This document shows, one piece after another, positions 54,266 to 62,485 of a stretch of DNA of 64,000 nucleotides. A program made the translations under genes and the position numbers. Numbering within the stretch: the stretch's first letter is position 1; every line of letters starts with the position of its first letter. The stretch is from assembly GCA_963829545.1 (NCBI GenBank), contig CAWHIX010000001.1:124001-188000 (forward strand), read 5' to 3'. The stretch comes from JAXGXJ01 sp963829545 (GTDB taxonomy: Bacteria; Actinomycetota; Thermoleophilia; RBG-16-64-13). Under the pieces are notes generated by a model, which was not told where the DNA came from, searched no databases, and saw nothing but the letters and a program-made list of their open reading frames with translations.

Positions 54266-54694
54266 ATGACCAGCATGCATCCGTCATATCCAGCTCAGGG
54301 GGAGTCTCTGAACAGTACTCGTCCGGCTGAGATTGTCCAGTGCTCTCACGACATGCCCGATTTGGCTCCTACGATCTTCAGACAGCGACTGGTGGTCGAA
54401 GGCACATGTCTCTGGCCGATCGTGGAGGACCAGGTCCGAAGGTATTTGACTCAGCTAACGGACGTTTGTGGAATGCGATTGCTCAAGGGACCGGTCACCC
54501 ATCGATCAGAGAAATACGGGTGGGCCGGCTGGATCCACTGGGAGACTTCGGGCGCCCATTTCTATGCCTGGGATTCGCCCACACTGTTCTTCAGTGTTGA
54601 CATCTACACCTGTAAGGAATTCGATGCTAAGTTTGCGTGTGATTTCACGAAGAACTTCTTTCAGGCTCCAGAGATCGTGGCGATGGCCCTTTAG
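54266..54694 (+). CDS. S-adenosylmethionine-decarboxylase-like (SpeD fold) protein with altered active site
   Basis: The 142-residue protein matches the short bacterial AdoMetDC layout by eye. After an N-terminal extension come VEDQVRRYLTQLTDVCGMRL, then GWAGWIHWETSGAHFYAWDS, then LFFSVDIYTCKEFDAKF. In SpeD the equivalent region reads ESHxSIHTWPE...DIFTC. The pyruvoyl-forming Ser and the DIYTC Cys are kept, but the catalytic His appears as Tyr and the His after Ser as Gly. Enzyme activity as AdoMetDC is therefore doubtful; a changed substrate is possible. AGGATGAG precedes the ATG. It is followed by an acyl-transferase-like gene. Confidence 0.68.
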   Translation: MTSMHPSYPAQGESLNSTRPAEIVQCSHDMPDLAPTIFRQRLVVEGTCLWPIVEDQVRRYLTQLTDVCGMRLLKGPVTHRSEKYGWAGWIHWETSGAHFYAWDSPTLFFSVDIYTCKEFDAKFACDFTKNFFQAPEIVAMAL

Positions 54695-54773
54695 CCTATG
54701 GTCCAGAGAGCGGCTGGATCTCTCGTCAACCGACGAGCGTGATCTCAGTGGGGCGCTCTCTACATGATCTAGC

Positions 54774-55550
54774 GTGGAAGATCAGGAACTCCGTAGGCTG
54801 ACGGCCAGCGTTTCAGCCCCCGATGCGGCGGAACCATTCGGGGCCTACATCTTTGGCACCGAGGAACCAGGAGCCGACCTGGGCCGCCATTTGGAGCGTC
54901 GGGTCTTTCTCGAGTCATTTGGCAACACCGTCGACGTCCTCGTCCAACAGTATGGGCCTTACGAAGCGAGCAGCTGGTTCATCGTCGTAGTAGACCACTT
55001 GCGCCAGCTTCCCGCAGGAGTCATGCGGATCGTCCGGTCGTCTCCCGCGGGGCTCAAGAGTCTTAACGATCTTCAATTGGTGTGGGGCGAGGCCGCCGAG
55101 GTTGTGATGCGCCGCACCGGGCTGGACTTTGACCAAGAGAAGACATGGGATATTGCGACGCTGGCAGTCCCCCCGGAATACCGGGCGAAGGCAACCGGTG
55201 GTCTGGTCACCATGGGCCTTTACCAGACGTTGACCCTCGCGGCTTTGGTTTCTGGAATCGAGTTGTTTGTGGCAACACTGGACATGCCGGTATTCAGGAT
55301 TCTGCGGTGGAAGCTGCACATGATTTTCGCTGGATATCAGGGCCTAGCCCCGAAGTCCTATCTGGGATCTCTTGCGAGCATCCCGGCGTGGTGTGATGTT
55401 GTTGACTCGGAAAGGCGGCTGGCCGCCGTTGATCCTGACCTGCACGCAATCCTGTGCAAAGGTACTGGATTGGAGCCGGTCTTGCGTCGCGCAGATCTCA
55501 GCTTCATCCTGGGCAGAGCGGCAGTGCGCACCATAGCCGCAGCCGGCTAG
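54774..55550 (+). CDS. GNAT-fold protein resembling acyl-homoserine-lactone or N-acyl-amino-acid synthases
   Basis: The 258-residue protein has a single GNAT domain: SSWFIVVVDHLRQLPAGVMRIVR, then TWDIATLAVPPEYRAKATGG and LVTMGLYQTLTLAALVSGIE, then RILRWKLHMIFAGYQGLAPKSYLGS. The R-x-x-x-x-G acetyl/acyl-carrier loop is replaced by PEYRAKATGG. The order of strands and the late YLGS segment recall LuxI/FeeM-type acyltransferases. Substrates cannot be assigned. GTG 54774 has only a weak RBS. It is 79 bases after the SpeD-like gene on the same strand. Confidence 0.6.
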   Translation: MEDQELRRLTASVSAPDAAEPFGAYIFGTEEPGADLGRHLERRVFLESFGNTVDVLVQQYGPYEASSWFIVVVDHLRQLPAGVMRIVRSSPAGLKSLNDLQLVWGEAAEVVMRRTGLDFDQEKTWDIATLAVPPEYRAKATGGLVTMGLYQTLTLAALVSGIELFVATLDMPVFRILRWKLHMIFAGYQGLAPKSYLGSLASIPAWCDVVDSERRLAAVDPDLHAILCKGTGLEPVLRRADLSFILGRAAVRTIAAAG

Positions 55551-57893
55551 CATACCGAAGCTGTCACCAACGTCAGCCTTCGTTCGCCCAGTGACGCAAC
55601 CACCTCCAGGAGCCGATCCGCTGCGACGGGACGCGAGTACAGGAAGCCCTGCACGGCATCGACGCCTAACCCGAGGAGGCGATGGGCTTGGTCGGAGGTC
55701 TCGACTCCCTCTGCGACCGTCGTGATTCCGAGGGACTTGGCCATGGCCACCACCGCGGCTATCAACGAACTGTCGGCGGTATCCTCGTGGACAAGACTAT
55801 CGACGAAGCTCTTGTCTATCTTCAGCATGGTCACCGGCAATCGCTTCAGATAGGCCAGTGATGAGTACTCAGCCCCGAAGTCGTCAAGGGCGATGCCGAC
55901 CCCGAGGCGTCTGAGTCTTGCCAGGATCGCGGCCGAAGCGGTCGGGTCCTGCATGGCCATGGACTCCGTTACCTCTAGGCACAGGCAAGATCCGGGCAAC
56001 CCGTGGATGACCAGGAGATCCGCGACTCGATCAACGATTCCGTCATCCCGCAGTTGTGCACTGGAAAGATTGACGGCAACGTAGACATGCTCCATTTCGG
56101 GAACCTGTCGACGCCAGGTCGCGAACTGACCGACGGCTTCCTCCATGACCCAATTTCCGATCTCTGCGATCTTGCCGACGTCTTCGGCGACCGGTATGAA
56201 CTGGGCGGGCGAAAGCACGCCCCGAGTCGGGTGGGCCCAACGAATGAGTGCTTCCATACCTACGCTCGGTCCACGGGGAAGGCCGACAATCGGTTGGTAT
56301 ACCAGATGAAACTGCTTAAGCAAGATGGCATTGTGCAGATCACGCTCTAGTTCGGCCCGCTCCTCCACTTGATCACGCATCGACTCGTCGAACACTGCCA
56401 CCTTGTCACGACCGGCCTCCTTGGCCTGGTAGAGAGCAGTGTCGGCGTCGCGAATTAGCGCTTCTGCCACCGCATGGGGGTCATCACCAGAAGCGAAGGC
56501 GAGCCCAATACTTCCCGAAATATAGAACTCAATTCCATCGAGGATGATTGGCTCCTTGAGACAGTGCAGAAGTCGGTTCGCCATCCCGACTGCCTGCGAA
56601 GTCGTAACCGGGTGATTGAGTAGGATCACGAACTCGTCACCGCCGATGCGGGCCACGAGGTCGCTGGGTCTGACATAGGAATGCAGACGCTCAGCTACTT
56701 GCACGAGGAGGTCGTCGCCTCGGGTATGGCCAAGTGTGTCGTTGACCAGCTTGAACCGATCCAGATCCAAGAAGAGAAGCGCGACGTGAGTGTGATCGAC
56801 CGAACCGGGCTTGAGGATTTTCGCCAGGTGCTCCTCCAACATGCGGCGGTTGGGAAGGCCGGTCAACTCGTCGTGGTTTGCCTGGAACGCGAGGAGCGCC
56901 TCCGAGCGGGCGGCGATGCGCAGAGCCTGGATGATGCGAAGAACGACAGCAGTGGTCAGCGCGAAGAACAAAACAGAAGTGACCAATGCTATCCGCCGGC
57001 GTGAACTCTCGGTACTGCGCTGCGAGGACCGCGGAGACAAGAAGAGCTGCGGCCACCAGTGCGGTCCTGCCCGTCGAGGTCGTCAAGCGCGTCGCTGGGC
57101 CGGGTTCCGTCAGTTCTCGCATCGAGGGATGGACGGCCGTCGCTCCCGCACCAAGAATGGCGAGCGCATACGGAAGATCTAGCAGCGCCGGAGGGACGTT
57201 CACCAGGTTGATATCGGCGATCATGTAGAGAGCGTCGCCCACGAACATCAGAATCATGGCGCCGACACATAGCCGCAAGGCCGGAACGCGCTTCTCGCTC
57301 GGGTTGAACACGATTCGGAGTGTTACCACCACCAGGAAGATCGACATCGATGGATAGGCGGTGAGTACGATCTTGACAAGGAGGGGCGCCTGTTGCTCAA
57401 GGAGGACGGGCTCGATCACAAGTGCCCAAGCGAGGGTGAAAAGAGCGAAGGCCGCGATCAAAGCGTCCAGCACGATGCTTGTGTGGGCAGCCCCTCGCAC
57501 TCTGCTTCGCGAGAAGCCCAGAAGGCCGATCGCGAGGAAGAAGTAACCTGGCAGGGCGACCACGTCGGGAATAACAGACCGGCTTGCGGTCAGGTTACCC
57601 AGAGTGTGGTAGGAAGTCCTCGTGATGCCGCCTGCGAGGAAGAGCGCGAACGCGATGGCGATGAAGATCCAAGGCCAGACCAGCGAGGGTCGTCGGCGGC
57701 ACACCGACACTACGAGCGCCACTGTTGTCGTCGCACCGACAAAGAGAAAGGCCGGCGCTTGCCATGGAGTGACTAACGAGCCAAGGGCCATCACCGAGAC
57801 TCCCAGCAACAGGTAGCCGGCTGTAAGCCGGTCTCCGAGAGCGCTCGCCCGCCACCGCCGCTGTCCAGGTATCTTGGCTATGGAAGTCTCCAT
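55547..57893 (-). CDS. Membrane-bound GGDEF-EAL cyclic-di-GMP enzyme, one frameshift
   Basis: Residues 1-300 hold eight to nine membrane helices (LTAGYLLLGVSVMALGSLVT to TALVAAALLVSAVLAAQ). The frame shifts by one base near 56985-57010, and the next frame continues RRIALVTSVLFFALTTAVVL. The GGDEF domain has NHDELTGLPNRRML and ARIGGDEFVIL, with an intact RPSD inhibitory site five residues before GGDEF. The EAL domain has MEALIRW, NLSSAQL, ALDDFG and EGVET, so both activities may be present. Removing one base gives 781 residues. Its stop shares CTAG with the acyltransferase-like gene. Confidence 0.85.
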
Positions 57894-57944
57894 TGATCGA
57901 ACCGAATCTCAGATTCACCCGCCCACTGCACTCGCGGTACATGT

Positions 57945-57972
57945 TTGGAATCGGCTCTGCGGCCGCTATACT
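57945..57972 (+). promoter_or_regulatory. Orphan rightward promoter
   Basis: TTGGAA at 57945-57950 and TATACT at 57967-57972 are separated by 16 bases. They point into the IS3-type remnant. A 30-codon ORF (MKNAKLAPGVSREPRRESQ) starts at 57976 and ends at 58068, perhaps the stub of a gene cut by the insertion. Confidence 0.45.
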
Positions 57973-58049
57973 TGAATGAAGAACGCTAAACTGGCGCCGG
58001 GTGTCTCGCGAGAACCTCGGCGAGAGTCACAAGCTCTGGTGGGGTGCTT

Positions 58050-58221
58050 GGTCCGGCCCCCAAAATGAGTACCGCCTGAAGTGTTAGGGTCTCCACAAGC
58101 ACAAAGGAGACCCAGGAACATGAAGCAGACGAGATTCACCGAGGCCCAGATCGTCGGCATCCTGCAGGACCATCCGCTACGTGCGGACTGCTCGCGTCCA
58201 TCCACGCCTGTTCTGCGCTGA
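58050..58221 (+). mobile_element. IS3-family transposase OrfA remnant
   Basis: ATG 58120 starts MKQTRFTEAQIVGILQD, the classical beginning of IS3-group OrfA, after an AAGGAGA RBS and a GC-rich leader with CCCCCAAAATGAGTACCGCC that resembles an IS end. After 17 codons the similarity stops and the frame ends at 58221. No OrfB or second end is present. Confidence 0.7.
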
Positions 58222-58265
58222 CGAGTTTGCCACCGTATTCCCCCCGAACTCGTCCAAGAGACGCG

Positions 58266-58289
58266 AAAACCCGGTCACCTGGACCGGGT
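58266..58289 (-). terminator. Hairpin terminator on the minus strand beyond the tRNA-Ser fragment
   Basis: Read on the minus strand, ACCCGGT-CCAGGTG-ACCGGGT is followed by TTT. It lies 30 bases past the minus-strand 3' end of the tRNA-Ser fragment, as a tRNA terminator would. Confidence 0.6.
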
Positions 58290-58318
58290 GACGACACACG
58301 ATTCTTGGCTTTCCAAAG

Positions 58319-58352
58319 CGGAGAGGGGGGATTCGAACCCCGGTACCGCTCG
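58319..58352 (-). repeat. tRNA-Ser 3'-end fragment, left boundary copy (attL-like)
   Basis: Minus-strand reading GCGGTACCGGGGTTCGAATC then CCCCCTCTCCG matches the T-arm, acceptor 3' strand and discriminator base of tRNA-Ser(CGA) at 63031-63120. The anticodon, D-arm and 5' acceptor strand are absent. Such a 3' fragment is what integration into a tRNA gene leaves at the distal end. Confidence 0.75.
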
Positions 58353-58411
58353 CGCGCACGTGACGGCAAGAAGCCACCCAGCTACGAAGGCTTGGGAGCA
58401 ATCGCCCAGAG

Positions 58412-58435
58412 AGGGCCGTCCTTGGGGACGGCCCT
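58412..58435 (+). terminator. Rho-independent terminator
   Basis: AGGGCCGTCC, loop TTGG, GGACGGCCCT, then TTGTT. A perfect 10-bp stem on the plus strand. No rightward gene precedes it apart from the IS3 remnant, so the gene it served is probably lost. Confidence 0.75.
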
Positions 58436-58586
58436 TTGTTATCCCGAGGGTCAGTGAGGAGCAATCTCTGATGGCATGACCTCTGAACCTCGATCTGAGA
58501 GGTAGATCCACATGAGCCAGTGAGCTGCTCTCCTCGGCGCCACTCGTCATGGCTACCCTAGTTTCACCGCGCGTCGGCTCTGTTCC

Positions 58587-59756
58587 CTACCGCGCCCCCA
58601 CCACGGAGGTGCCTCCCTCCACGCGCGGCTGGCGCGCCTTCCGCGGCTCCTTCACTCCGAAGAGGAACCGCGTCACGCTCGTCCTCCTGACCACGACCTC
58701 ATAGATCAGGAACGTGGCGGCGAAGGAGGCGGGCACGATGATGAAGTAGCTCGCGACTGCTCCCAGGTTCCACTGCATCACGAAGTAGGCGATCACGGCG
58801 ATCGGCACCCAGTGCAGGATGTAGAACGGGTAGGACGCCTGGCTCAAGTAGCGGAGCGCCCTGCTGTCGGCGTTCAAGTATCGCTTCCCATAGCTCAGCA
58901 CGGTGACGATGACCAGCGTCGCATTGACCATCGCGAGTGGGCCGAGCACCCCGTACATCCAGGGCTGCAACTCGGCGCCCTCCGCAATTCCGTACCCGAC
59001 GACGATCGAGACGATCGTGGCCATCACCGGCACCAGCAGAGCGAGGGCGACCTTCCCGTTCCGCTCGATCGCCCGTCCGATCCGCGGGTCCGTGAAGGCG
59101 AGGAAGCCGTAGACGAAGAAGGCGATGAGAAGCAGGCGCGCTACGTCATTGTCGTTTTGGTTGGGAATCACGCGGCGCACCATCTCGAGGAGTACCAGCG
59201 GCACGAAGAAGAGGATGAGGCCGCCGCGGCGCTCGCAGAGGCCGCCCAGACGTGCCGTGAAGCGGGAACCCTTGGGCGTCCTCAGGTACAGGAAGAGCGG
59301 CAGGGTCACGACCGAGAATATGAAGAGATACAGGATGAACCACAGGTGGCCGAATGGGAAATGGGCGAGCATGGGCAGGTAGCTCCCAAAGAAGCTGTCG
59401 TCGTAGCCCTCCCTGTTCACCGCGTACAGGTAGGAGAGGATCGGCAGGACGGCCACGATGCCGAAGGCGAGCGGCACCAGCAGGCGCTTCGCGCGTTCGC
59501 CCAGGTACTGGCCCGGCGACCGGCGGCCGAGGGCGAACCAGACAGACGCGCCCGCGATGAAGAACATCAGCGGCATGAGGAATTCGCCGAAGAACGTCGA
59601 GACCGCCACGATACCCGTGTTCGCCGGCCCCTTCACGACGCTTCCCGCGTTGACGGTGAAGATCGTCGCCGTATGCATGAAGACGAGCATCATCACCGCG
59701 AGTGTCCGCAGCCAGTCGATGTCGTGGCGCCGCTCAGTGTCCACTGCGGATTTCAT
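58587..59756 (-). CDS. Acyltransferase-3 family membrane protein
   Basis: The 389-residue protein has about ten helices. The start reads RRHDIDWLRTLAVMMLVFMH with the DWLR and the conserved His of the family. FFIAGASVWFALGRRS and FGHLWFILYLFIF follow, then a late YPFYILHW. Family members O-acylate sugars, lipids or glycans. The substrate is unknown. It and the receiver protein upstream share strand and are only ten bases apart, so they form an operon. It lies inside the tRNA-Ser-bounded segment. Confidence 0.9.
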   Translation of the reverse strand: MKSAVDTERRHDIDWLRTLAVMMLVFMHTATIFTVNAGSVVKGPANTGIVAVSTFFGEFLMPLMFFIAGASVWFALGRRSPGQYLGERAKRLLVPLAFGIVAVLPILSYLYAVNREGYDDSFFGSYLPMLAHFPFGHLWFILYLFIFSVVTLPLFLYLRTPKGSRFTARLGGLCERRGGLILFFVPLVLLEMVRRVIPNQNDNDVARLLLIAFFVYGFLAFTDPRIGRAIERNGKVALALLVPVMATIVSIVVGYGIAEGAELQPWMYGVLGPLAMVNATLVIVTVLSYGKRYLNADSRALRYLSQASYPFYILHWVPIAVIAYFVMQWNLGAVASYFIIVPASFAATFLIYEVVVRRTSVTRFLFGVKEPRKARQPRVEGGTSVVGAR

Positions 59757-59766
59757 GACCTACCTC

Positions 59767-60171
59767 CTATGTCCGATCCGATTCACGATTCGTCTCATTA
59801 GCCAGGGGGCGGATGGCCCCCAGAAGCTCCAGCAGCGGCGCGCCTTTTACCACGAAGGCATCGAAGCCGGCGGCCCGGGCCTTGATGCGTCCCGAGTCTT
59901 CGGAGTGGATGGAGAGGGCAACGAGGCGGCACTGGGGCAACGCTGCTCTGATTGCAGCGGCGGCGGCATAGCCGTCGAGGACCGGCATGGCCAGATCCGA
60001 GACGACGACGTCGGGGCTGAGAAGCGCCGCCTTCTCGATAGCCTCTCGGCCATCGGCGGCCTCGCCGACGACCTCCAAGCCCGCGATCTCCAAGAGAAGC
60101 CGTAGGTCGCGACGGACGTCGGCTGTATCGTCGACGATCACGATACGGGGCTTGTACTGTTGCCTGAACAC
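59767..60171 (-). CDS. Stand-alone response-regulator receiver protein
   Basis: The 134-residue receiver domain reads RIVIVDDTADVRRDLRLLLE (acidic pair), VVSDLAMPVLDGY with the phosphorylated Asp, LVALSIHSED, and FVVKGAPLLELL with the conserved Lys. There is no output domain. It directly precedes the acyltransferase-3 gene. Its partner kinase is not in the window, so it may regulate by protein contact. Confidence 0.9.
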   Translation of the reverse strand: MFRQQYKPRIVIVDDTADVRRDLRLLLEIAGLEVVGEAADGREAIEKAALLSPDVVVSDLAMPVLDGYAAAAAIRAALPQCRLVALSIHSEDSGRIKARAAGFDAFVVKGAPLLELLGAIRPLANETNRESDRT

Positions 60172-60281
60172 CGCGCCTCCTCGGTACGAAACTCACGTCT
60201 CAAGCATGAGTCCGAGGCAACGCCGGCACATCGGCCGGACGGCTGAATTGCGTTGGGCCAGAAGGAGGGTTCTTCGGGTAA

Positions 60282-60325
60282 GACTTAGGACTGATGCGCG
60301 TACGACTTAGGACTGATGCGCGTGC
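60282..60325. repeat. Two-unit 22-base tandem repeat
   Basis: GACTTAGGACTGATGCGCGT followed by AC in the first unit (60282-60303) and GC in the second (60304-60325). Only one base differs. A third partial unit begins GACTT. No function is evident. Confidence 0.8.
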
Positions 60326-60856
60326 GACTTCGGAAGTGGCTGGGCGCTAACCGGCTGCGCCGAGTAGAGTGATGGCGCCAGTGACGGTGGCCGGGAGAGC
60401 CACCGGAATGAGCGAAGCCGTCGCCTCGCTGACCGGATCCTCGAGATATCTCCACGTGCTCTGCCTTCGGGCTGGATCGCGCGGAGGAGCGGCATGGTGG
60501 TATTGACAGCGGCTGTTGGCCCCGACACCACGGCCGAGGCCTGCATGGAGGATCGCACGCTCAAGGATGGCATACTGAGCATCAGACCACGGCGAACTGC
60601 CCCAAAAGTCCGGTGCAACAGACAGCCTTCGGCCGCGGTCGACCGGAACTGAGACGTTCTGATGGTCTGACGAAGTCCTGATACGCGGTATCCCAGGCGA
60701 GAAGGGAGCGGAGAAGGGCGGCAATCGAAGGCCCGACCGCGACGAAAAGGGTAGGCAACCGAAAGAGCCGCGGACTATAAAGGAACCGAAGACCCTAGCG
60801 TCGTCGCGAACTGGATGTGTGTCAAGATGGGCATTCGCAAAGGAGCGCGACCGAAC
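60326..60856. other. Stretch without a convincing gene
   Basis: Long minus-strand frames are Arg/Ser/Pro-rich and show no motif. A tail LIPVALPATVTGAITLLGAAG at 60347 is mildly protein-like but has no supported start. No RNA gene is seen. Confidence 0.4.
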
Positions 60857-61480
60857 ATGGCATGTCATAGCAGAGAGAACACAGATGCAGAGCCCGACGA
60901 CAAGGGCAGAGTGCATCTGGCAGCCGCATGCGGGACATATTGCGGAGCCTGTCCCGCTTACATCGCCAAGCAGTACGAAGATGACAGGATAAGGAGGAAG
61001 CGGCAGGAGCGCTCCTCATCCGAAGCGACGAATGGACTCAAGACGATCCCGGATCCGAGTTGGATGGATGGGCTTCGCTGCGACGGTTGTCTCAGCGGTG
61101 GCGAGCTTCCGCCTCATTGCCGAGACTGCTCTATCAGGGTCTGTGCGGCGAACAAGCTGAATGATGCTCGCTGTACTGACTGTGATGAGTTGCCCTGCTA
61201 CCGCATTGCGGACCTGATCGCTGTCGGTTTCTTGCATCGTGGTGAGTACCTGCCAAACCTTGCGAAAATGCGTGACATGGGCGTCCACAGATGGATCGAG
61301 TATGAGCAAGAGCGCTGGAGATGTCCTGAGTGCGGCTTGCCCATGAGTTGGTATGACGCCAAGTGCCCCCGATGCGGGGAGGCAAGGTCTGAGCGTTTGT
61401 TCCCTCTGACACAAGAGAATGCCCTACCCGACGAGCAGGACTGTGGCGAACTTGCGGTCACAACGGATCGCGGTGCGTAA
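60857..61480 (+). CDS. DUF3795 zinc-binding-like protein
   Basis: The 207-residue protein has clustered cysteines in the DUF3795 order: AACGTYCGACPAYIAKQY near the start, LRCDGCLSGGELPPHCRDC, IRVCAANKLN, ARCTDCDELPCYRI. A C-terminal rubredoxin-like zinc ribbon follows, WRCPECGLPMSWYDAKCPRCG. It is probably a metal-binding protein of unknown role, common in anaerobic bacteria. ATG 60857 has AAGGAG eleven bases upstream; ATGs at 60815 and 60827 are in frame. Confidence 0.8.
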   Translation: MACHSRENTDAEPDDKGRVHLAAACGTYCGACPAYIAKQYEDDRIRRKRQERSSSEATNGLKTIPDPSWMDGLRCDGCLSGGELPPHCRDCSIRVCAANKLNDARCTDCDELPCYRIADLIAVGFLHRGEYLPNLAKMRDMGVHRWIEYEQERWRCPECGLPMSWYDAKCPRCGEARSERLFPLTQENALPDEQDCGELAVTTDRGA

Positions 61481-61591
61481 AAGCCGAGTCTTTGGGCGAA
61501 CCGCGATGTTTGCGGTGGGTCTGGGTCGGAATCGGCGAAGTGGTGCATAGTCGGGCAGGCATCGCAGTATTGCCCCAGCGGGAGGACCGTC

Positions 61592-61795
61592 CCGCACTAC
61601 ATCGTGCTCTTCTTCCTGTGGATCGGAGCAGTGTTCTGCGTCGTGATCGCCTGGTTCGCCATCCTGTTCACAGGGCGCTATCTGCGGAGCCTCTTCGACT
61701 ACTTGGTCGGCGCGCAGCGTTGGTCGCCGCGGGTCGAGGCCTACGCGTTCCTGCTCATCACCGACCAGTACCCGCCCTTCAGCCTCTTCGACTAG
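61592..61795 (+). pseudogene. Truncated DUF4389 copy
   Basis: The frame reads PHYIVLFFLWIGAVFCVVIA, then WFAILFTGRYLRSLFDYLVG, ending DQYPPFSLFD. It matches the last 67 residues of the DUF4389 protein at 38002 (PHWIVLFFLWIGAAVCIIIA ... DQYPPFTLQP). Everything before it is missing and no start or RBS is present. Confidence 0.8.
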
Positions 61796-61824
61796 CTGGT
61801 GGAGATGCGGAGTAGATACGACAT

Positions 61825-61875
61825 GCCGTGCTCAACATCCCCATCGGCGTGCGTGAGATGGCGCTGATGGTGGCT
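61825..61875 (+). pseudogene. Fragment of a DUF4386 gene tail
   Basis: AVLNIPIGVREMALMVA matches TVLNIPIGIQEMVLAVW near the end of the DUF4386 gene at 39339. It lies 30 bases after the DUF4389 fragment, the same gene order as the intact operon. Confidence 0.55.
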
Positions 61876-61966
61876 GACAACGGACACCCCGGCCGCCGGT
61901 TTGCCGCACCGGTTCTCAGGGTACGCCCAACAGAGATGATTCCAACGCGAGGCATGGAGGTACCCA

Positions 61967-62347
61967 GTGGCTGAGTTGGCAAAATGGCCCGAGTTGGAGC
62001 GGCAAGACAACCCCCTCGAACCCGAGATGGCTCCATTGGCGCCGGTTGAGATCAGATTTCAGGTGAGGCCGGACTCCGGCGAGAAGTGGGACGCGGATCT
62101 GGCTGCTGAATGCTCGGTTGCAGGTCGGCCGGCTCCAAGCCCGGGGGCCGTCATGAGCTTCGCCGCTTGGGAGAAGGATGAAGACCCGACCTTGTACTGC
62201 TACGCTCTCGCTCGCGACCTGCGCGACGGCGATCAAGTGAGGCTGAAGGTCCATCCGCGGGATAAGCGCGACCAGCCGACGTCAGAGGTGCTCTGGGAAA
62301 AGGAGTTCCAGGTGCGTGTCGAAGGCGACAAGTACCGCCTCGAGTAA
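61967..62347 (+). CDS. Hypothetical protein
   Basis: The 126-residue protein starts with GTG after GGAGGT. It reads AELAKWPELERQDNPLEPEM, then APVEIRFQVRPDSGEKWDAD and LWEKEFQVRVEGDKYRLE. It is acidic and soluble with beta-strand periodicity; no signal peptide is visible. Family not recognised. It lies between gene fragments and the tRNA-Ser region, and may be cargo of the same segment. Confidence 0.6.
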   Translation: MAELAKWPELERQDNPLEPEMAPLAPVEIRFQVRPDSGEKWDADLAAECSVAGRPAPSPGAVMSFAAWEKDEDPTLYCYALARDLRDGDQVRLKVHPRDKRDQPTSEVLWEKEFQVRVEGDKYRLE

Positions 62348-62485
62348 GGTGCGGTAATCCTGGGCGATCCTTTTCGGGGATTGAAACCAAGCGGGACGAG
62401 TCAAGAGGAGCTTCAGATCCTCAGGTCTCAGACCTCGTTGATCTGCGCTCGTCTCGGCTCGTCCCGTCGCGAGGCTTCGGTCAAC

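Noticed and set aside
58587..62347. Possible defence island within the tRNA-Ser segment
   Set aside because: No nuclease, helicase, reverse transcriptase or other defence-type domain was recognised; the acyltransferase, receiver and DUF3795 genes do not by themselves indicate one.
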